A stretch of 64,000 bases of DNA, taken from JADLDB01 sp040755835 (GTDB taxonomy: Bacteria; Myxococcota; Myxococcia; Myxococcales; Myxococcaceae). The DNA lies in the NCBI GenBank assembly GCA_040755835.1, contig JBFMAB010000006.1, positions 1-64,000 of the forward strand, given 5' to 3'. Made by a program: the position numbers and the translations under genes. Shown one piece after another: positions 51,662 through 59,507 of this stretch. Numbering within the stretch: position 1 is the first letter of the stretch; every line of letters starts with the position of its first letter. Below the pieces are notes generated by a model. The model was not told where the DNA came from. It saw nothing but the letters and a program-made list of their open reading frames with translations, and did not search any database.

Positions 51662-53401
51662 CTACGCGCCGTCGTAGATGACCGGCGCCGGCGGCCGCGG
51701 GACCGCGTGCGCCAGCGCGACGTCGCGCGCAACGAGGTTCCGCTGGGAGGCGAGCGCGCGCTCGAGCAGCTCCGCCACCGTCTCGCGCGCCGCGGGCGAC
51801 AGCCGCTTCTCCGTCCGCACCGAGAGCGCGCTCAGCTGTGTGTCCGGCAATCCACGCAGCAGCACCTCCAGCCCGCTGGTGTCGTCGGACTCGAGGACGA
51901 TCGCCAGCGCGCCCAGGCGTCCCCGCGCGTCGCGCGTGAAGGTGAGGCGCCACGCGCCCGCCCACCGCGCCGGCCACGCCTCGGGCGACGCCACCAGCTC
52001 GAGCGCCTCCACCCCGCCCTTCGCGTCCACATCGCCCACCAGCGCTCCCACCCGCGGCAGCCGCGACGGCGGGCGCTCCACCACGAGCCGGCCCTGCGGC
52101 ACCACGAACGGCGGCGGCGCGGCGACGTCGAGCTGCAGCCGCGTCGTGCGGCCGCGCAGCGACGAGCCAAGGAACCAGCGCGCCGCGCTCTCCGTGTCGC
52201 CGCGCACCCGCAGCGTGTCGACGCGAAACTTCGGTGTCGGCACGTCGGGGCCCGCGAGCGAGGTGAGCTCCAACAACGCCCACTCGCCCTCTCCCCGACC
52301 CTCTCTCCCGATGGGGGGAAGGGCGACCGTCTTCGCGAGCTCCACCAGCGTCGGCACCGAGAGCCCGAGGAGGCGGCGCACGTGCCGGACGCGCGCCCCC
52401 TGCAGGAAGCCCGACAGCGCGAGCGCGAGGCCGCCGGTGTCCAGCGCCTCGACGGTGCTCCACCCGCGGCGCTCGGGATCCGGCGTGCGTGTGCTGAGGC
52501 GTACCTCGGCGGGGAAGCCGCGGCGGAACACCGCCGGCGGCGCCACCTGCCCGTCGAGATCGCCCAGCCACCGCCGCCCGCCTGCCGCCAGCAGCCGCGC
52601 CATGCGCTCGCTCTCCCCCAGCGTCAGCTCGCCGCGCTCGTGCGCGAACTGCAGCGCCACGAATTCGCCCCGCGGATCGCCCGCCTCGGTGAGCGCGTCC
52701 GCCAGCACCAGGCGCGGGCCTTCCGCGGCCGCGTCGCTCCACACCGCCGAGAGCAGCTGCTCCACCTCCGCCTCGCCGCCGCGGATCCGCTCCGCGAGGG
52801 ACGCGAGGAGCCGCTCGGTGGCCGCGTCCAGCGTGGGCTCGACCGGCAGCCGGCCGCCCCACGACGCCAGCACCGGCCCGAAGATGTTCGCGAAGCGCGA
52901 CGCGGCGAAGGGCATCGGGTCGCCGGGCGGCGGCGGGCCTTTGGGGATCCGCGCGGCCGCCTCCGCCGAGCCCCACGCGAGCAGCTGCTCGAAGGCCAGC
53001 ACCCAGAAGCGGTTCCCCGCCGCCGACAGGAAGCGCTGCCCGGTGTCGAGCTCCAGCAGCGCGTGGACGATGCGCGGATCCGGCGGGAAGCGACCCAGCT
53101 TCTCCAGCCGCGCGATCGCATCCGCCGGCCGCTTCGTCCACGGCGTCGCGAGCAACGTCGGGAGGTCCGCGGGGTCGGCCGCGGCGGCCAACTCGTGCCA
53201 GCGCGCCTCGCGCGCCTTCTGCGTGGGGCCCGCCACCGCTTCCGCCGGCTGCGCCCGCGCGTAGCGCAGCGCCAGCGCGGCGATGCGCGCCGACGGGCAG
53301 CGCGCCCAGGCCCGGCAGATCGCCAGGAGCGCCTCCTCCAGCGACGGCGCCGCGCGCGCGCGCTCGAGCTCATGGCGGGCGTCGTCGAGGGCACTCGTCA
53401 T
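51662..53401 (-). CDS. Large protein with a TIGR02996 repeat-companion-type domain
   Basis: A 579-residue soluble protein I can only partly place. Near residues 210-265 it has the repeat-companion motif found in large myxobacterial and planctomycete proteins: AAEGPRLVLADALTEAGDPR followed by GEFVALQFAHE. Upstream is an alpha-helical domain (residues 1-190). Downstream are irregular beta-rich segments. Residues around 365-378 (LPPIGREGRGEGE) are encoded by an interspersed palindromic repeat inserted in frame. The ATG at 53401 follows a 33-nt gap after the candidate selenoprotein gene stop, in the same direction. Confidence 0.7.
   Translation of the reverse strand: MTSALDDARHELERARAAPSLEEALLAICRAWARCPSARIAALALRYARAQPAEAVAGPTQKAREARWHELAAAADPADLPTLLATPWTKRPADAIARLEKLGRFPPDPRIVHALLELDTGQRFLSAAGNRFWVLAFEQLLAWGSAEAAARIPKGPPPPGDPMPFAASRFANIFGPVLASWGGRLPVEPTLDAATERLLASLAERIRGGEAEVEQLLSAVWSDAAAEGPRLVLADALTEAGDPRGEFVALQFAHERGELTLGESERMARLLAAGGRRWLGDLDGQVAPPAVFRRGFPAEVRLSTRTPDPERRGWSTVEALDTGGLALALSGFLQGARVRHVRRLLGLSVPTLVELAKTVALPPIGREGRGEGEWALLELTSLAGPDVPTPKFRVDTLRVRGDTESAARWFLGSSLRGRTTRLQLDVAAPPPFVVPQGRLVVERPPSRLPRVGALVGDVDAKGGVEALELVASPEAWPARWAGAWRLTFTRDARGRLGALAIVLESDDTSGLEVLLRGLPDTQLSALSVRTEKRLSPAARETVAELLERALASQRNLVARDVALAHAVPRPPAPVIYDGA
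52285..52325. repeat. Interspersed palindromic repeat, copy b, inside a gene
   Basis: Same family as 51612-51648, with arms around CCCTCTCCCC and GGGGGGAAGGG. It lies in frame within the repeat-companion gene and encodes LPPIGREGRGEGE on the minus strand, the peptide typical of this repeat family. Confidence 0.8.
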
Positions 53402-53434
53402 CGCGGCGCCATCGTACGCGGCCGGCGCGCGCCG

Positions 53435-53788
53435 TCACGGGCACTGGAGCGGCAGCCCCAGCACCTTCCGCACCGCGACGTTGGCGTCGAACGCGTTCGC
53501 GCGGTGATCGCTCGCCGTGTACACGACGCGCCCGCCGCGGGTGATCACCAGCCCGTGGCTCGACCAGCCGAAGCGCTCCACCGCCGCCTTCGCCTCCGGG
53601 GCGAGGTGCGGCACGGTGCGCACCCGCACCCGGCCGTCGAACTCCTGCTCGAAGCCGCTCACGGCGGCGCGCGTCGCGTCGCAGACGCGTCAGAAGCGCA
53701 GGTAGTAGTAGGTGAGTTCGACCTCGTCGTCGCGCTGGGTGGACGCACAGCCGGCGAGGACGAGGAGGAGCAGGACGAGAGCACGCAT
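53435..53788 (-). CDS. Candidate selenoprotein: thioredoxin-like lipoprotein with UxxC (in-frame UGA)
   Basis: Reading from ATG 53788 gives a lipoprotein signal (MRALVLLLLVLAGC, lipidated Cys14), then TQRDDEVELTYYYLRF, then an in-frame TGA at 53692-53690, then RVCDATRAAVSGFEQEF and a thioredoxin-like remainder ending in KVLGLPLQCP (117 residues with the UGA read through). If the UGA is Sec33, it makes a UxxC motif with Cys36 at the redox position after the first beta strand. GC-rich hairpins follow the UGA (stem CGCGTC/GACGCG directly after it; GCCGC/GCGGC with loop CGTGA at +25 to +39). If UGA is a stop, only a 32-residue lipopeptide and a 75-residue downstream frame (GTG 53662) remain. Sec insertion genes are not in the window. 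Confidence 0.6.
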
Positions 53789-53929
53789 GGCCCTGTCCTC
53801 TCCGAAGCACCGGCGGAAGGTCAACCCGTCACCGCCGTAAAAAAACCGGAGCGCCAGCGCAGGCCGCCGTCACCACCCGGGGACGGACGGCCCGCACCGG
53901 CGCTCCCGAGCAAGGCCTCGAGCGCCCGG

Positions 53930-54076
53930 TCACTTCTCCTTCTGCGGAGGCGGGGGTGGCTCGTGGCACTTGCAGCGCTGATCCTTCGGCACGTGCCCGA
54001 GGACCTGCTCGACGTGACGACCACACCCGACGTAGCCGGGCTTCTGACAACGGGGACACACAACCGGGGAGCACAT
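53930..54076 (-). CDS. Small conserved zinc-binding protein
   Basis: A 48-residue protein. Cysteines in VVCPRCQKPGYVGCGRHVEQ and a later CKCH, with His32-type positions, match a widespread small actinobacterial/proteobacterial family of the form CxxC...GCGxHV..V...VP...RC. The C-terminus is Pro-rich and basic. It probably binds zinc; its role is unknown. The ATG at 54076 was chosen to start the conserved part. Confidence 0.7.
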   Translation of the reverse strand: MCSPVVCPRCQKPGYVGCGRHVEQVLGHVPKDQRCKCHEPPPPPQKEK

Positions 54077-54125
54077 GGATTGAACGACCTCCGGGCTCTC
54101 TGAGCCGCGCACCTCCGGCGAGGAT

Positions 54126-54896
54126 TCAGCCTTCGGAGACGACCTTCAGCTTCGGCTGCCTGGCCGTCTTTCCGGCCTTCTTCTTCGCCGGCCGCCGCGC
54201 CCTCTTGCCCTCGGCGCGGGCCTCGGCCTTCATCAGGTCCCGCCGCGTGCGCAGGTCCGCCATCACCCGCTCGCCCACCCGCTGCGTCAGCACCTTGTTG
54301 ACGCCGGTGCCGATGACGATGCCGACGACCGGCACCACCTTCAGGAAGCCGCGCCAGATGGAGGTGAGCGCCAGCGCGGTCATCACCTTGAGCAGGTACT
54401 TGCCGATGGTGCGCGGCGCGTAGTTCCAGATCGCCACGCCCTCGGCCTTCACGATGTCGGCGAAGAAGTTCTTCCCGCCGGCGTCGTAGGTGCCCACCGA
54501 CGCGAGCAGGAAGGCGAGCTGCCGCTCCTTCGGATCGTCGATGTCGAAACCGTACAGGTGGCTCATCGCGAGGCAGAGCTCGACCTCCGTCTTGAGCAGG
54601 TACGCGAGCTCCGCGAAGGTGCCCGCCACGCCCGCCGCGAGGCTGCCGAGGCCGGGGACGAGCGCCGGCACCGCCGTGGCGCCGCCGGCGATCGCCGCGC
54701 GGTTGGAGTAGCCGCGAATCAGCTCCTTCGCGGTCAGCTCGCGCAGCGTGTCCTTCGTGCGCGTGGCCTCGGGGGCGCGCGCCTCCGCCCGCGCGGCGGC
54801 CACCCCCACCGCCTCGCGGATGGTGTCGCTGGAGGCCAAAAGGCGCTCCACCGCGGTGAGCAGCTGCCGCCCCTTCGCCTCGTCGGATTCGCTCAT
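54126..54896 (-). CDS. EcsC-like membrane-associated protein with basic tail
   Basis: A 256-residue protein. A helical N-terminus precedes a Gly/Ala-rich hydrophobic core (SNRAAIAGGATAVPALVPGL, GSLAAGVAGTFAELAYLLKT) and a second one (VVPVVGIVIGTGVNKVLTQR) typical of EcsC-family proteins. The C-terminus is a Lys/Arg-rich tail (KRARRPAKKKAGKTARQPKL). The family has no firm function. It is divergent from the vWA cassette with 94 nt between starts. Confidence 0.55.
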   Translation of the reverse strand: MSESDEAKGRQLLTAVERLLASSDTIREAVGVAAARAEARAPEATRTKDTLRELTAKELIRGYSNRAAIAGGATAVPALVPGLGSLAAGVAGTFAELAYLLKTEVELCLAMSHLYGFDIDDPKERQLAFLLASVGTYDAGGKNFFADIVKAEGVAIWNYAPRTIGKYLLKVMTALALTSIWRGFLKVVPVVGIVIGTGVNKVLTQRVGERVMADLRTRRDLMKAEARAEGKRARRPAKKKAGKTARQPKLKVVSEG

Positions 54897-54990
54897 GTCG
54901 CAGGAGTCTAACGCGCCGCGGCCGTCAGGCCTTCCCGCTCCGGAATGTCATGGCCTTCCCACTCGCCGTCGGAGAAGACTCGGTGCCCCC

Positions 54991-56763
54991 ATGGCGACCG
55001 CCAAGCCCCTGCTCCCCGAAGCGCAAGTCGGCCCGGCCGAGAAGCTGCTCGATCTGGTCCTCTCCTCGTCCGCGCACCTCTGGCACAACCGCCCCGGCCT
55101 CGAGGTCGGCGGGCGGTGGCAGCCGAAGCCGAAGAAGGGCGCGCCCGTGCCGAAGAACGCCCGCGAGGTGAAGCCCGGCCTCCACGTCGCCGCCGCCGTG
55201 CGCCTCTACGAGCGGCTGCTGGAGATCTACCGCCTCAACACGGATCTCATGGCGCACTTCGCGTCGTACGCGCTCACCGAGACGGACTGGCGTGACCTCA
55301 AGGTGGCCTGCGCCGCGCTCATGCTGGTGCAGAACAAGTCCGGGCAGCCGGTGAAGGACGACGACGGCCAGGTCGCCTTCTACGACGACGACCTGCGCGC
55401 ACTCGGCGAGGCGATGCTGTTGTTCTACGAGAGGAAGTCGGCGCGCATGATGACGCCGAAGGCCGTGCTGCGCGTCGCGCAGCTGCTCGAGACCGGGGAG
55501 ATCGCGCGGCTCAACCGCAAGGCCGGCTTCGGCGATCCCGCGTCGAAGAAGCCGCCGCTCGGCCGCTGGAAGCGCGCCGCGCAGAAGTGGCTCGCCGCGC
55601 GCGAGAAGAACCCCGCGCTGCTGCAGGGCCTGGTGAAGGCCGGCTTCAAGGAGACCATCAAGGCCATCGCCCGCAAGTGCGGCTACAAGCCCGAGAGCCA
55701 GGCGTTCTTCGAGGCGCTCGGCTGGAAGCAGAGCCAGGCGAAGGGCGGCCACCGCACCGTGGGCCTCGGGAAGCTCGACCTGCACAGGCAGGAGCGCTTC
55801 GACGGGCTGTCGGAGGCGGAGATCTGCGAGGCGATCGTCGAGCAGGGCCTCAAGTACAAGGACGTGGTGGGCCGCCTGCCGAAGGACGTGGGCCTGACGC
55901 CCGCGATCCTGGCGGCGGTGCTGCCCACGCTGTCGGACAAGGATCTGCGGATCATGACGCCCACGCTCGAGGAGCTGGGCCTCATGGCGGACCCCGAGGT
56001 GCGCGCGCGCTGGGAGAAGGCGATCGAGAGCGCGACGGATCAGCGCGCCTTGAACATCGCGAGGAACGTCCGCTCGAAGGAGGTCCGCGAGAAGCTCGAG
56101 CGGGCCGCCGACGTCGCCGCGCAGAAGGCGGTGCAGGAAGCGACGAAGGACGTCGACGTGCGCGTGATGTTCCTCATCGACAAGTCCGGCTCGATGCAGG
56201 GGGCGATCGAGCAGTCGAAGGAAGCCCTGTCGAAGATCCTCGCCGGCTTCCCCGCCGACAAGGTGCACATCGCCACGTTCGACACGATGGGGACCGTGCT
56301 GGTGCCGAAGGCGGCGAGCCGCGCGGCGGTGCAGCACATGCTGAAGGACGTCCGCGCCGATGGCGGCACCGTGCACGGCGCGGGCGTGCGGGCGATCCAT
56401 CGCGCGGGCGTCACGTTCCCGCCGGAGGCCCGCCTCGTCGTCATCGTCGTCGGCGACGAGGCCGGCGAGGCCGGCGACCAGCTCGCGCGCGCGTTCGACG
56501 ATTGCGGGTACCGGCCGTCGGCGCTGGCGATGCTGGTGTCCGTGTCGGGCCAGTACGGGGCGCGCGGCAACACCGTGCGCAGCTGTTCCGCGTTCATGAA
56601 GGTGCCGTTCAGCGAGGTGGACGTGTCGCACTTCGACGATCCGTACCAGGTGACGCGCGTGCTGAAGGCGCTGCTCGACGCGCCGGTGGCCGTGGGCGCC
56701 GCGCCGCAGCTCGGCTGGGTGGAGCGCGTGATGAAGACGAAGCTGCTCGCCCTGCCCGCCTGA
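54991..56763 (+). CDS. vWA protein with TROVE-like helical N-terminus (Ro60-like architecture)
   Basis: A 590-residue protein. Residues about 1-380 are alpha-helical and contain TROVE-like stretches (EICEAIVEQGLKYKDVVGRL, AAVLPTLSDKDLRIMTPTL). A vWA domain (388-560) has an intact metal site DKSGSM (Asp397, Ser399, Ser401). Ro60-type proteins combine these two parts and bind misfolded or Y RNAs. I rate the TROVE assignment as tentative. The gene is followed by a coiled-coil protein 1 nt away and a JAMM protease overlapping by 4 nt, so the three are one unit. Confidence 0.7.
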   Translation: MATAKPLLPEAQVGPAEKLLDLVLSSSAHLWHNRPGLEVGGRWQPKPKKGAPVPKNAREVKPGLHVAAAVRLYERLLEIYRLNTDLMAHFASYALTETDWRDLKVACAALMLVQNKSGQPVKDDDGQVAFYDDDLRALGEAMLLFYERKSARMMTPKAVLRVAQLLETGEIARLNRKAGFGDPASKKPPLGRWKRAAQKWLAAREKNPALLQGLVKAGFKETIKAIARKCGYKPESQAFFEALGWKQSQAKGGHRTVGLGKLDLHRQERFDGLSEAEICEAIVEQGLKYKDVVGRLPKDVGLTPAILAAVLPTLSDKDLRIMTPTLEELGLMADPEVRARWEKAIESATDQRALNIARNVRSKEVREKLERAADVAAQKAVQEATKDVDVRVMFLIDKSGSMQGAIEQSKEALSKILAGFPADKVHIATFDTMGTVLVPKAASRAAVQHMLKDVRADGGTVHGAGVRAIHRAGVTFPPEARLVVIVVGDEAGEAGDQLARAFDDCGYRPSALAMLVSVSGQYGARGNTVRSCSAFMKVPFSEVDVSHFDDPYQVTRVLKALLDAPVAVGAAPQLGWVERVMKTKLLALPA

Positions 56764-56764
56764 G

Positions 56765-57787
56765 ATGGTCGACTACCGCAAGTTCCTCGGGAAGCAGGAG
56801 GCGCTGGTGCTGCCGTGGCTCGGCGGCGCCTTCGTCGAGGCCGGGGGGCGGCGGCTGCGGCTCACGAAGCGTCCGCCGGCGCCGGGGTGGTACCGCTTCG
56901 AGGTGAAGGGCCGCGACGCGACGGCGGGGGAGGCGGTGGAGGCGCCGGACCTCTCGTCGCGGCCACGGCTGCGCGGCTGGCTGTGGCGCGAGCGGCTCGT
57001 GGTGGACGGCGCGCGGGCCGAGCCCGTGGCGCTGTTGCCCGAGGAGGAGGCGCCGCTCTTCAGCCCGGCGACGGCGCGGCGCTGGCACTCGGGCGAGCTC
57101 TTGTTCGAGGGGCTCGAGTTCGAGTCGGAGGCCGAAGGCGCGGCGCGGGAGGCGCTCGCCACCGGTGCAGGACTCGCCGGGGCGAAGGGCGTGCCCGCGG
57201 GCCTGCGCGCGGCGTTCGGCTACGCGCTGCTGGACGCGGCGTCGCGGCGGAGCGGCATCCGCTTCGTCGCCTCGGAGGTGCGGGCCCGCGTGGCGGAGGT
57301 GGCGCAGGGCGGCGCGGCGGCGGCGGACGAGGCGCTGAAGGCGCTGGAGGCCGAGCGCGAGTTGGCGCGGCGCGAGTGGATCGATCTGGAGCGGCGGCGC
57401 CTCGAGGCGTTGGTGCGCGAGGAGGTCGCGGCCGAGCGCGAGGCGCGGCGGCTGGAGCTGGAGCGGCGCGAGGCCGAGCTGGCGCGGGTGCTGCAGCAGC
57501 GGCGCGGGCGCGGGGGGCCGGTCGATCAGGCCGAGGCGGCGCTCGCGCAGGCGGGCGCGGTGCTGGAGACGGCGCGGCGGCTCAACGCCGAGCAGCTCGA
57601 GGTGGTGTTCCGCTTCATGGGCGAGCGCTTCGTGTCCATCGTCCGCGCGGACACGCTGCAGGTGATCGACTCCGGCATCTGCCTGGGGCACCCGCCGCGC
57701 GACGAGCTGATCACGCTGGACTCGCTGCCGTCGGTCATCAAGGAGGCGATCGACGAAGGCGTCCTCGTCATCCTGAGGTGGCCATGA
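56765..57787 (+). CDS. Unknown protein with coiled coil and C-terminal Cys-containing domain
   Basis: A 340-residue protein with no domain I can name. The first ~180 residues look beta- and alpha-mixed (LRLTKRPPAPGWYRFEVKGR, GWLWRERLVVDG). Residues about 186-245 are a strongly charged coiled coil (AERELARREWIDLERRRLEA). The C-terminal ~65 residues (VVFRFMGERFVSIVRADTLQ, IDSGICLGHPPRDELITLDS) form a compact domain with Cys306. The ATG follows TGAGATG of the vWA gene and the stop overlaps the JAMM start as ATGA. Its place in the middle suggests an adaptor. Confidence 0.65.
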   Translation: MVDYRKFLGKQEALVLPWLGGAFVEAGGRRLRLTKRPPAPGWYRFEVKGRDATAGEAVEAPDLSSRPRLRGWLWRERLVVDGARAEPVALLPEEEAPLFSPATARRWHSGELLFEGLEFESEAEGAAREALATGAGLAGAKGVPAGLRAAFGYALLDAASRRSGIRFVASEVRARVAEVAQGGAAAADEALKALEAERELARREWIDLERRRLEALVREEVAAEREARRLELERREAELARVLQQRRGRGGPVDQAEAALAQAGAVLETARRLNAEQLEVVFRFMGERFVSIVRADTLQVIDSGICLGHPPRDELITLDSLPSVIKEAIDEGVLVILRWP

Positions 57788-58131
57788 GGGAAGTGTGCCT
57801 GCTGATCGGCCGCGGCGGCGCGGTGCTGTGGAGTGACACGTCGGACAGCCCGATGGCGCTCGTCGACTCTCGCGCGCGCTGGGAGGCGATCTGGCGCCAC
57901 CGCGGGGAGCTGGAGGCGGTGGCGCACTCGCATCCCGCCGGGCCGCACGCCTTCTCTCACGAGGACGAGACGACGATGGACGCCGTGGACGCCGCGCTCG
58001 GGAAGGCGCTGCGGTACGTGGTGCTGTCGCCGAGGGGGCTCGTGGTGCGCGAGGGCGGGAAGCTCGTCGACGCGCCGGCGGAGGCGCCCTGGTGGGTGGC
58101 GCTGCTCAGGCTCGCCTCGGGTATGGGATGA
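57784..58131 (+). CDS. JAMM/MPN-type metallopeptidase
   Basis: A 115-residue protein with an intact JAMM zinc motif: His48-Ser-His50-Pro, then Ser58 and Asp61 (AHSHPAGPHAFSHEDETT). A candidate catalytic Glu lies upstream (about residue 34 or 44). JAMM enzymes cleave isopeptide bonds of ubiquitin-like proteins or process cysteine-derived sulphur carriers. It is shorter than most. A ubiquitin-like substrate gene is not visible in the window. It ends 7 nt before a palindromic repeat. Confidence 0.8.
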   Translation: MREVCLLIGRGGAVLWSDTSDSPMALVDSRARWEAIWRHRGELEAVAHSHPAGPHAFSHEDETTMDAVDAALGKALRYVVLSPRGLVVREGGKLVDAPAEAPWWVALLRLASGMG

Positions 58132-58138
58132 CGGTCTT

Positions 58139-58167
58139 CCCCTCTCCCCCGATGGAGGAGAGAGGGG
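58139..58167. repeat. Interspersed palindromic repeat, copy c
   Basis: Same family as 51612-51648. CCCCTCTC pairs with GAGAGGGG around a CCCGATGGAG centre. It sits between the convergent JAMM and anti-sigma genes, where it could end transcription from both sides. Confidence 0.8.
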
Positions 58168-58175
58168 ATGCGGCG

Positions 58176-58493
58176 CTACAGCGCCTGCACGAACGCGAGC
58201 GCCACCGCCACCGCCGCGCTCGCCACGCCGAAGGCCAACGGGCGCTCCCACCACGCCCAGGGCCTCAGCGGCTTCGCCACCTCGGCCAGCGCCGCCGCCT
58301 TGAGCCGCGCGCGCGCGGCCGCCGACGGGCGCGGCCCCGTCTCTCCGAGCTCGATCTCACGCTTGAGGGCCACGAAGCGCCCCACGCACCCATGACATGC
58401 CAGCAGGTGCGCCTCCACCGCCTCCCGCCCTGCCTCGGGCGCCTCGCCGAAGTGGTACGCCACCAGATCGCCCTGCAGCTCGTCGCAGGTCAT
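58176..58493 (-). CDS. Zinc-finger (HC2) anti-sigma factor
   Basis: A 105-residue protein with an N-terminal zinc-finger anti-sigma motif (HLLACHGC), a helical linker and one C-terminal membrane helix (AFGVASAAVAVALAFVQAL). It should bind and silence the ECF sigma factor encoded just upstream; the two genes overlap as ATGA. The periplasmic part is only a few residues, so sensing must rely on partners. Confidence 0.85.
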   Translation of the reverse strand: MTCDELQGDLVAYHFGEAPEAGREAVEAHLLACHGCVGRFVALKREIELGETGPRPSAAARARLKAAALAEVAKPLRPWAWWERPLAFGVASAAVAVALAFVQAL

Positions 58494-59020
58494 CGCGCCA
58501 TCTCCTCTCGCAGGCGCCGCACCAGCTCGTGCATGCGCGATTTCACCGTGCCCACCGGTACCGCCAACACGTGGGCCGCCTCGTCGTACGACAGGCCGCC
58601 CGCGCGCAGCTCGTACAGCTCGCTCAGCGCCGCCGGCAGCCGCGCCAGCGCCGCGCGCAGCGCCACCGCCGCCTGCTTCGCCTCCACCGCGGACTCCGGG
58701 CCCGCGTCCGCGTCGGGCGCGAGCTGCGCCACCTGCTCCGCGGCGCGCCCCGCGCGGCTCGTCGTGCGCGCGCGGTTGAGGCAGACGTTCCGAGCCACCT
58801 GGAACAGCCACGCGCGAAAGCTGACCTTCGGGCGACCGCCTTTCCCCTCCTTCAGCACCGCCAGGAAGGCCTCGTGCAGCACGTCCTCGGCCTCGTGCGC
58901 GTCGCCGACGTGGCGCACCAGGAAGCCGAACAGCGGCCGCTCGTAGCGCTCGTACAGCTGGTCGAAGGCGCGCCCCTCGCCTTTCAACAACGCGTCGAAG
59001 AGGGCTTCGTCCGACACCAT
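58490..59020 (-). CDS. ECF RNA polymerase sigma factor
   Basis: A 176-residue sigma factor with region 2 (GRAFDQLYERYERPLFGFLV, AEDVLHEAFLAVLKEGKGGR, FRAWLFQVARNVCLNRAR) and region 4 (LPAALSELYELRAGGLSYDE, VGTVKSRMHELVRRLREEM). It pairs with the overlapping anti-sigma gene. The ATG at 59020 is 16 nt after the upstream small membrane protein, suggesting co-transcription. Confidence 0.9.
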   Translation of the reverse strand: MVSDEALFDALLKGEGRAFDQLYERYERPLFGFLVRHVGDAHEAEDVLHEAFLAVLKEGKGGRPKVSFRAWLFQVARNVCLNRARTTSRAGRAAEQVAQLAPDADAGPESAVEAKQAAVALRAALARLPAALSELYELRAGGLSYDEAAHVLAVPVGTVKSRMHELVRRLREEMAR

Positions 59021-59036
59021 GCCGCCGCCCGCGAGC

Positions 59037-59393
59037 CTACGCCGCCGGGGTCCGCGCTGCCCGCGCCGCGCCCACGACGCACAGCAGCGACGAGAGGACG
59101 AAGAGGATCATCGCCAGCACCACGTTGTTGAGCGACTCCGCCGTGCCGATCGCGGCGATCTGCGTCAGCTCCTCGGGCTTTCCCCCCACCGCCGCGCGCA
59201 TCGTGTTGATGAGGCCCACCGATGCGCCCAGCGCGCCCGAGCCCGCCGTCGCCGCGCCCAGGGCCGCCGCGAGCAGCAGGAAGCGCTTCTCGGGCCGCAG
59301 CGTGTACAGACCGCTCACCGCCACCAGGAAGAAGCCGAACAGCGCCGTCGGCCACATCCCGAATCCGCCGTCTCTGAAGAAGGTGTCCCACAT
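59037..59393 (-). CDS. Small membrane protein, possibly ExbB/MotA-like
   Basis: A 118-residue protein with three or four hydrophobic helices (MWPTALFGFFLVAVSGLYTL, LLLAAALGAATAGSGALGAS, VVLAMILFVLSSLLCVVGAA) and a segment GTAESLNNVVLA that faintly recalls the C-terminal half of MotA/TolQ/ExbB proteins. At 118 residues it is too short for a full channel subunit. The family is uncertain. It lies between the ECF sigma gene and a terminator hairpin. Confidence 0.5.
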   Translation of the reverse strand: MWDTFFRDGGFGMWPTALFGFFLVAVSGLYTLRPEKRFLLLAAALGAATAGSGALGASVGLINTMRAAVGGKPEELTQIAAIGTAESLNNVVLAMILFVLSSLLCVVGAARAARTPAA

Positions 59394-59442
59394 GGTTGGT
59401 GCCTCCCCGTCTCGCGTGCCGGGAGGGAGGAACCGGTGGCGG

Positions 59443-59485
59443 GAAAAAGTTCGGCGGAGGCGAGCCGTTGGGCCCCGCCTCCGCC
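59443..59485 (-). terminator. Rho-independent terminator of the secreted vWA gene
   Basis: A perfect 10-bp GC-rich stem (arms at 59453-59462 and 59476-59485, 13-nt loop) is followed on the minus strand by GAACTTTTTCCC, a genuine U-tract. It lies 23 nt after the stop of the 59508-60626 gene. This is the clearest intrinsic terminator in the window. Confidence 0.8.
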
Positions 59486-59507
59486 GGGTGACCGGGAATT
59501 CCGCGGC

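Noticed and set aside
53960..53980. Sigma-54-like TGGCAC...TTGC signal
   Set aside because: Spacing between the elements does not fit the -24/-12 pattern and it lies within the small zinc-protein gene.
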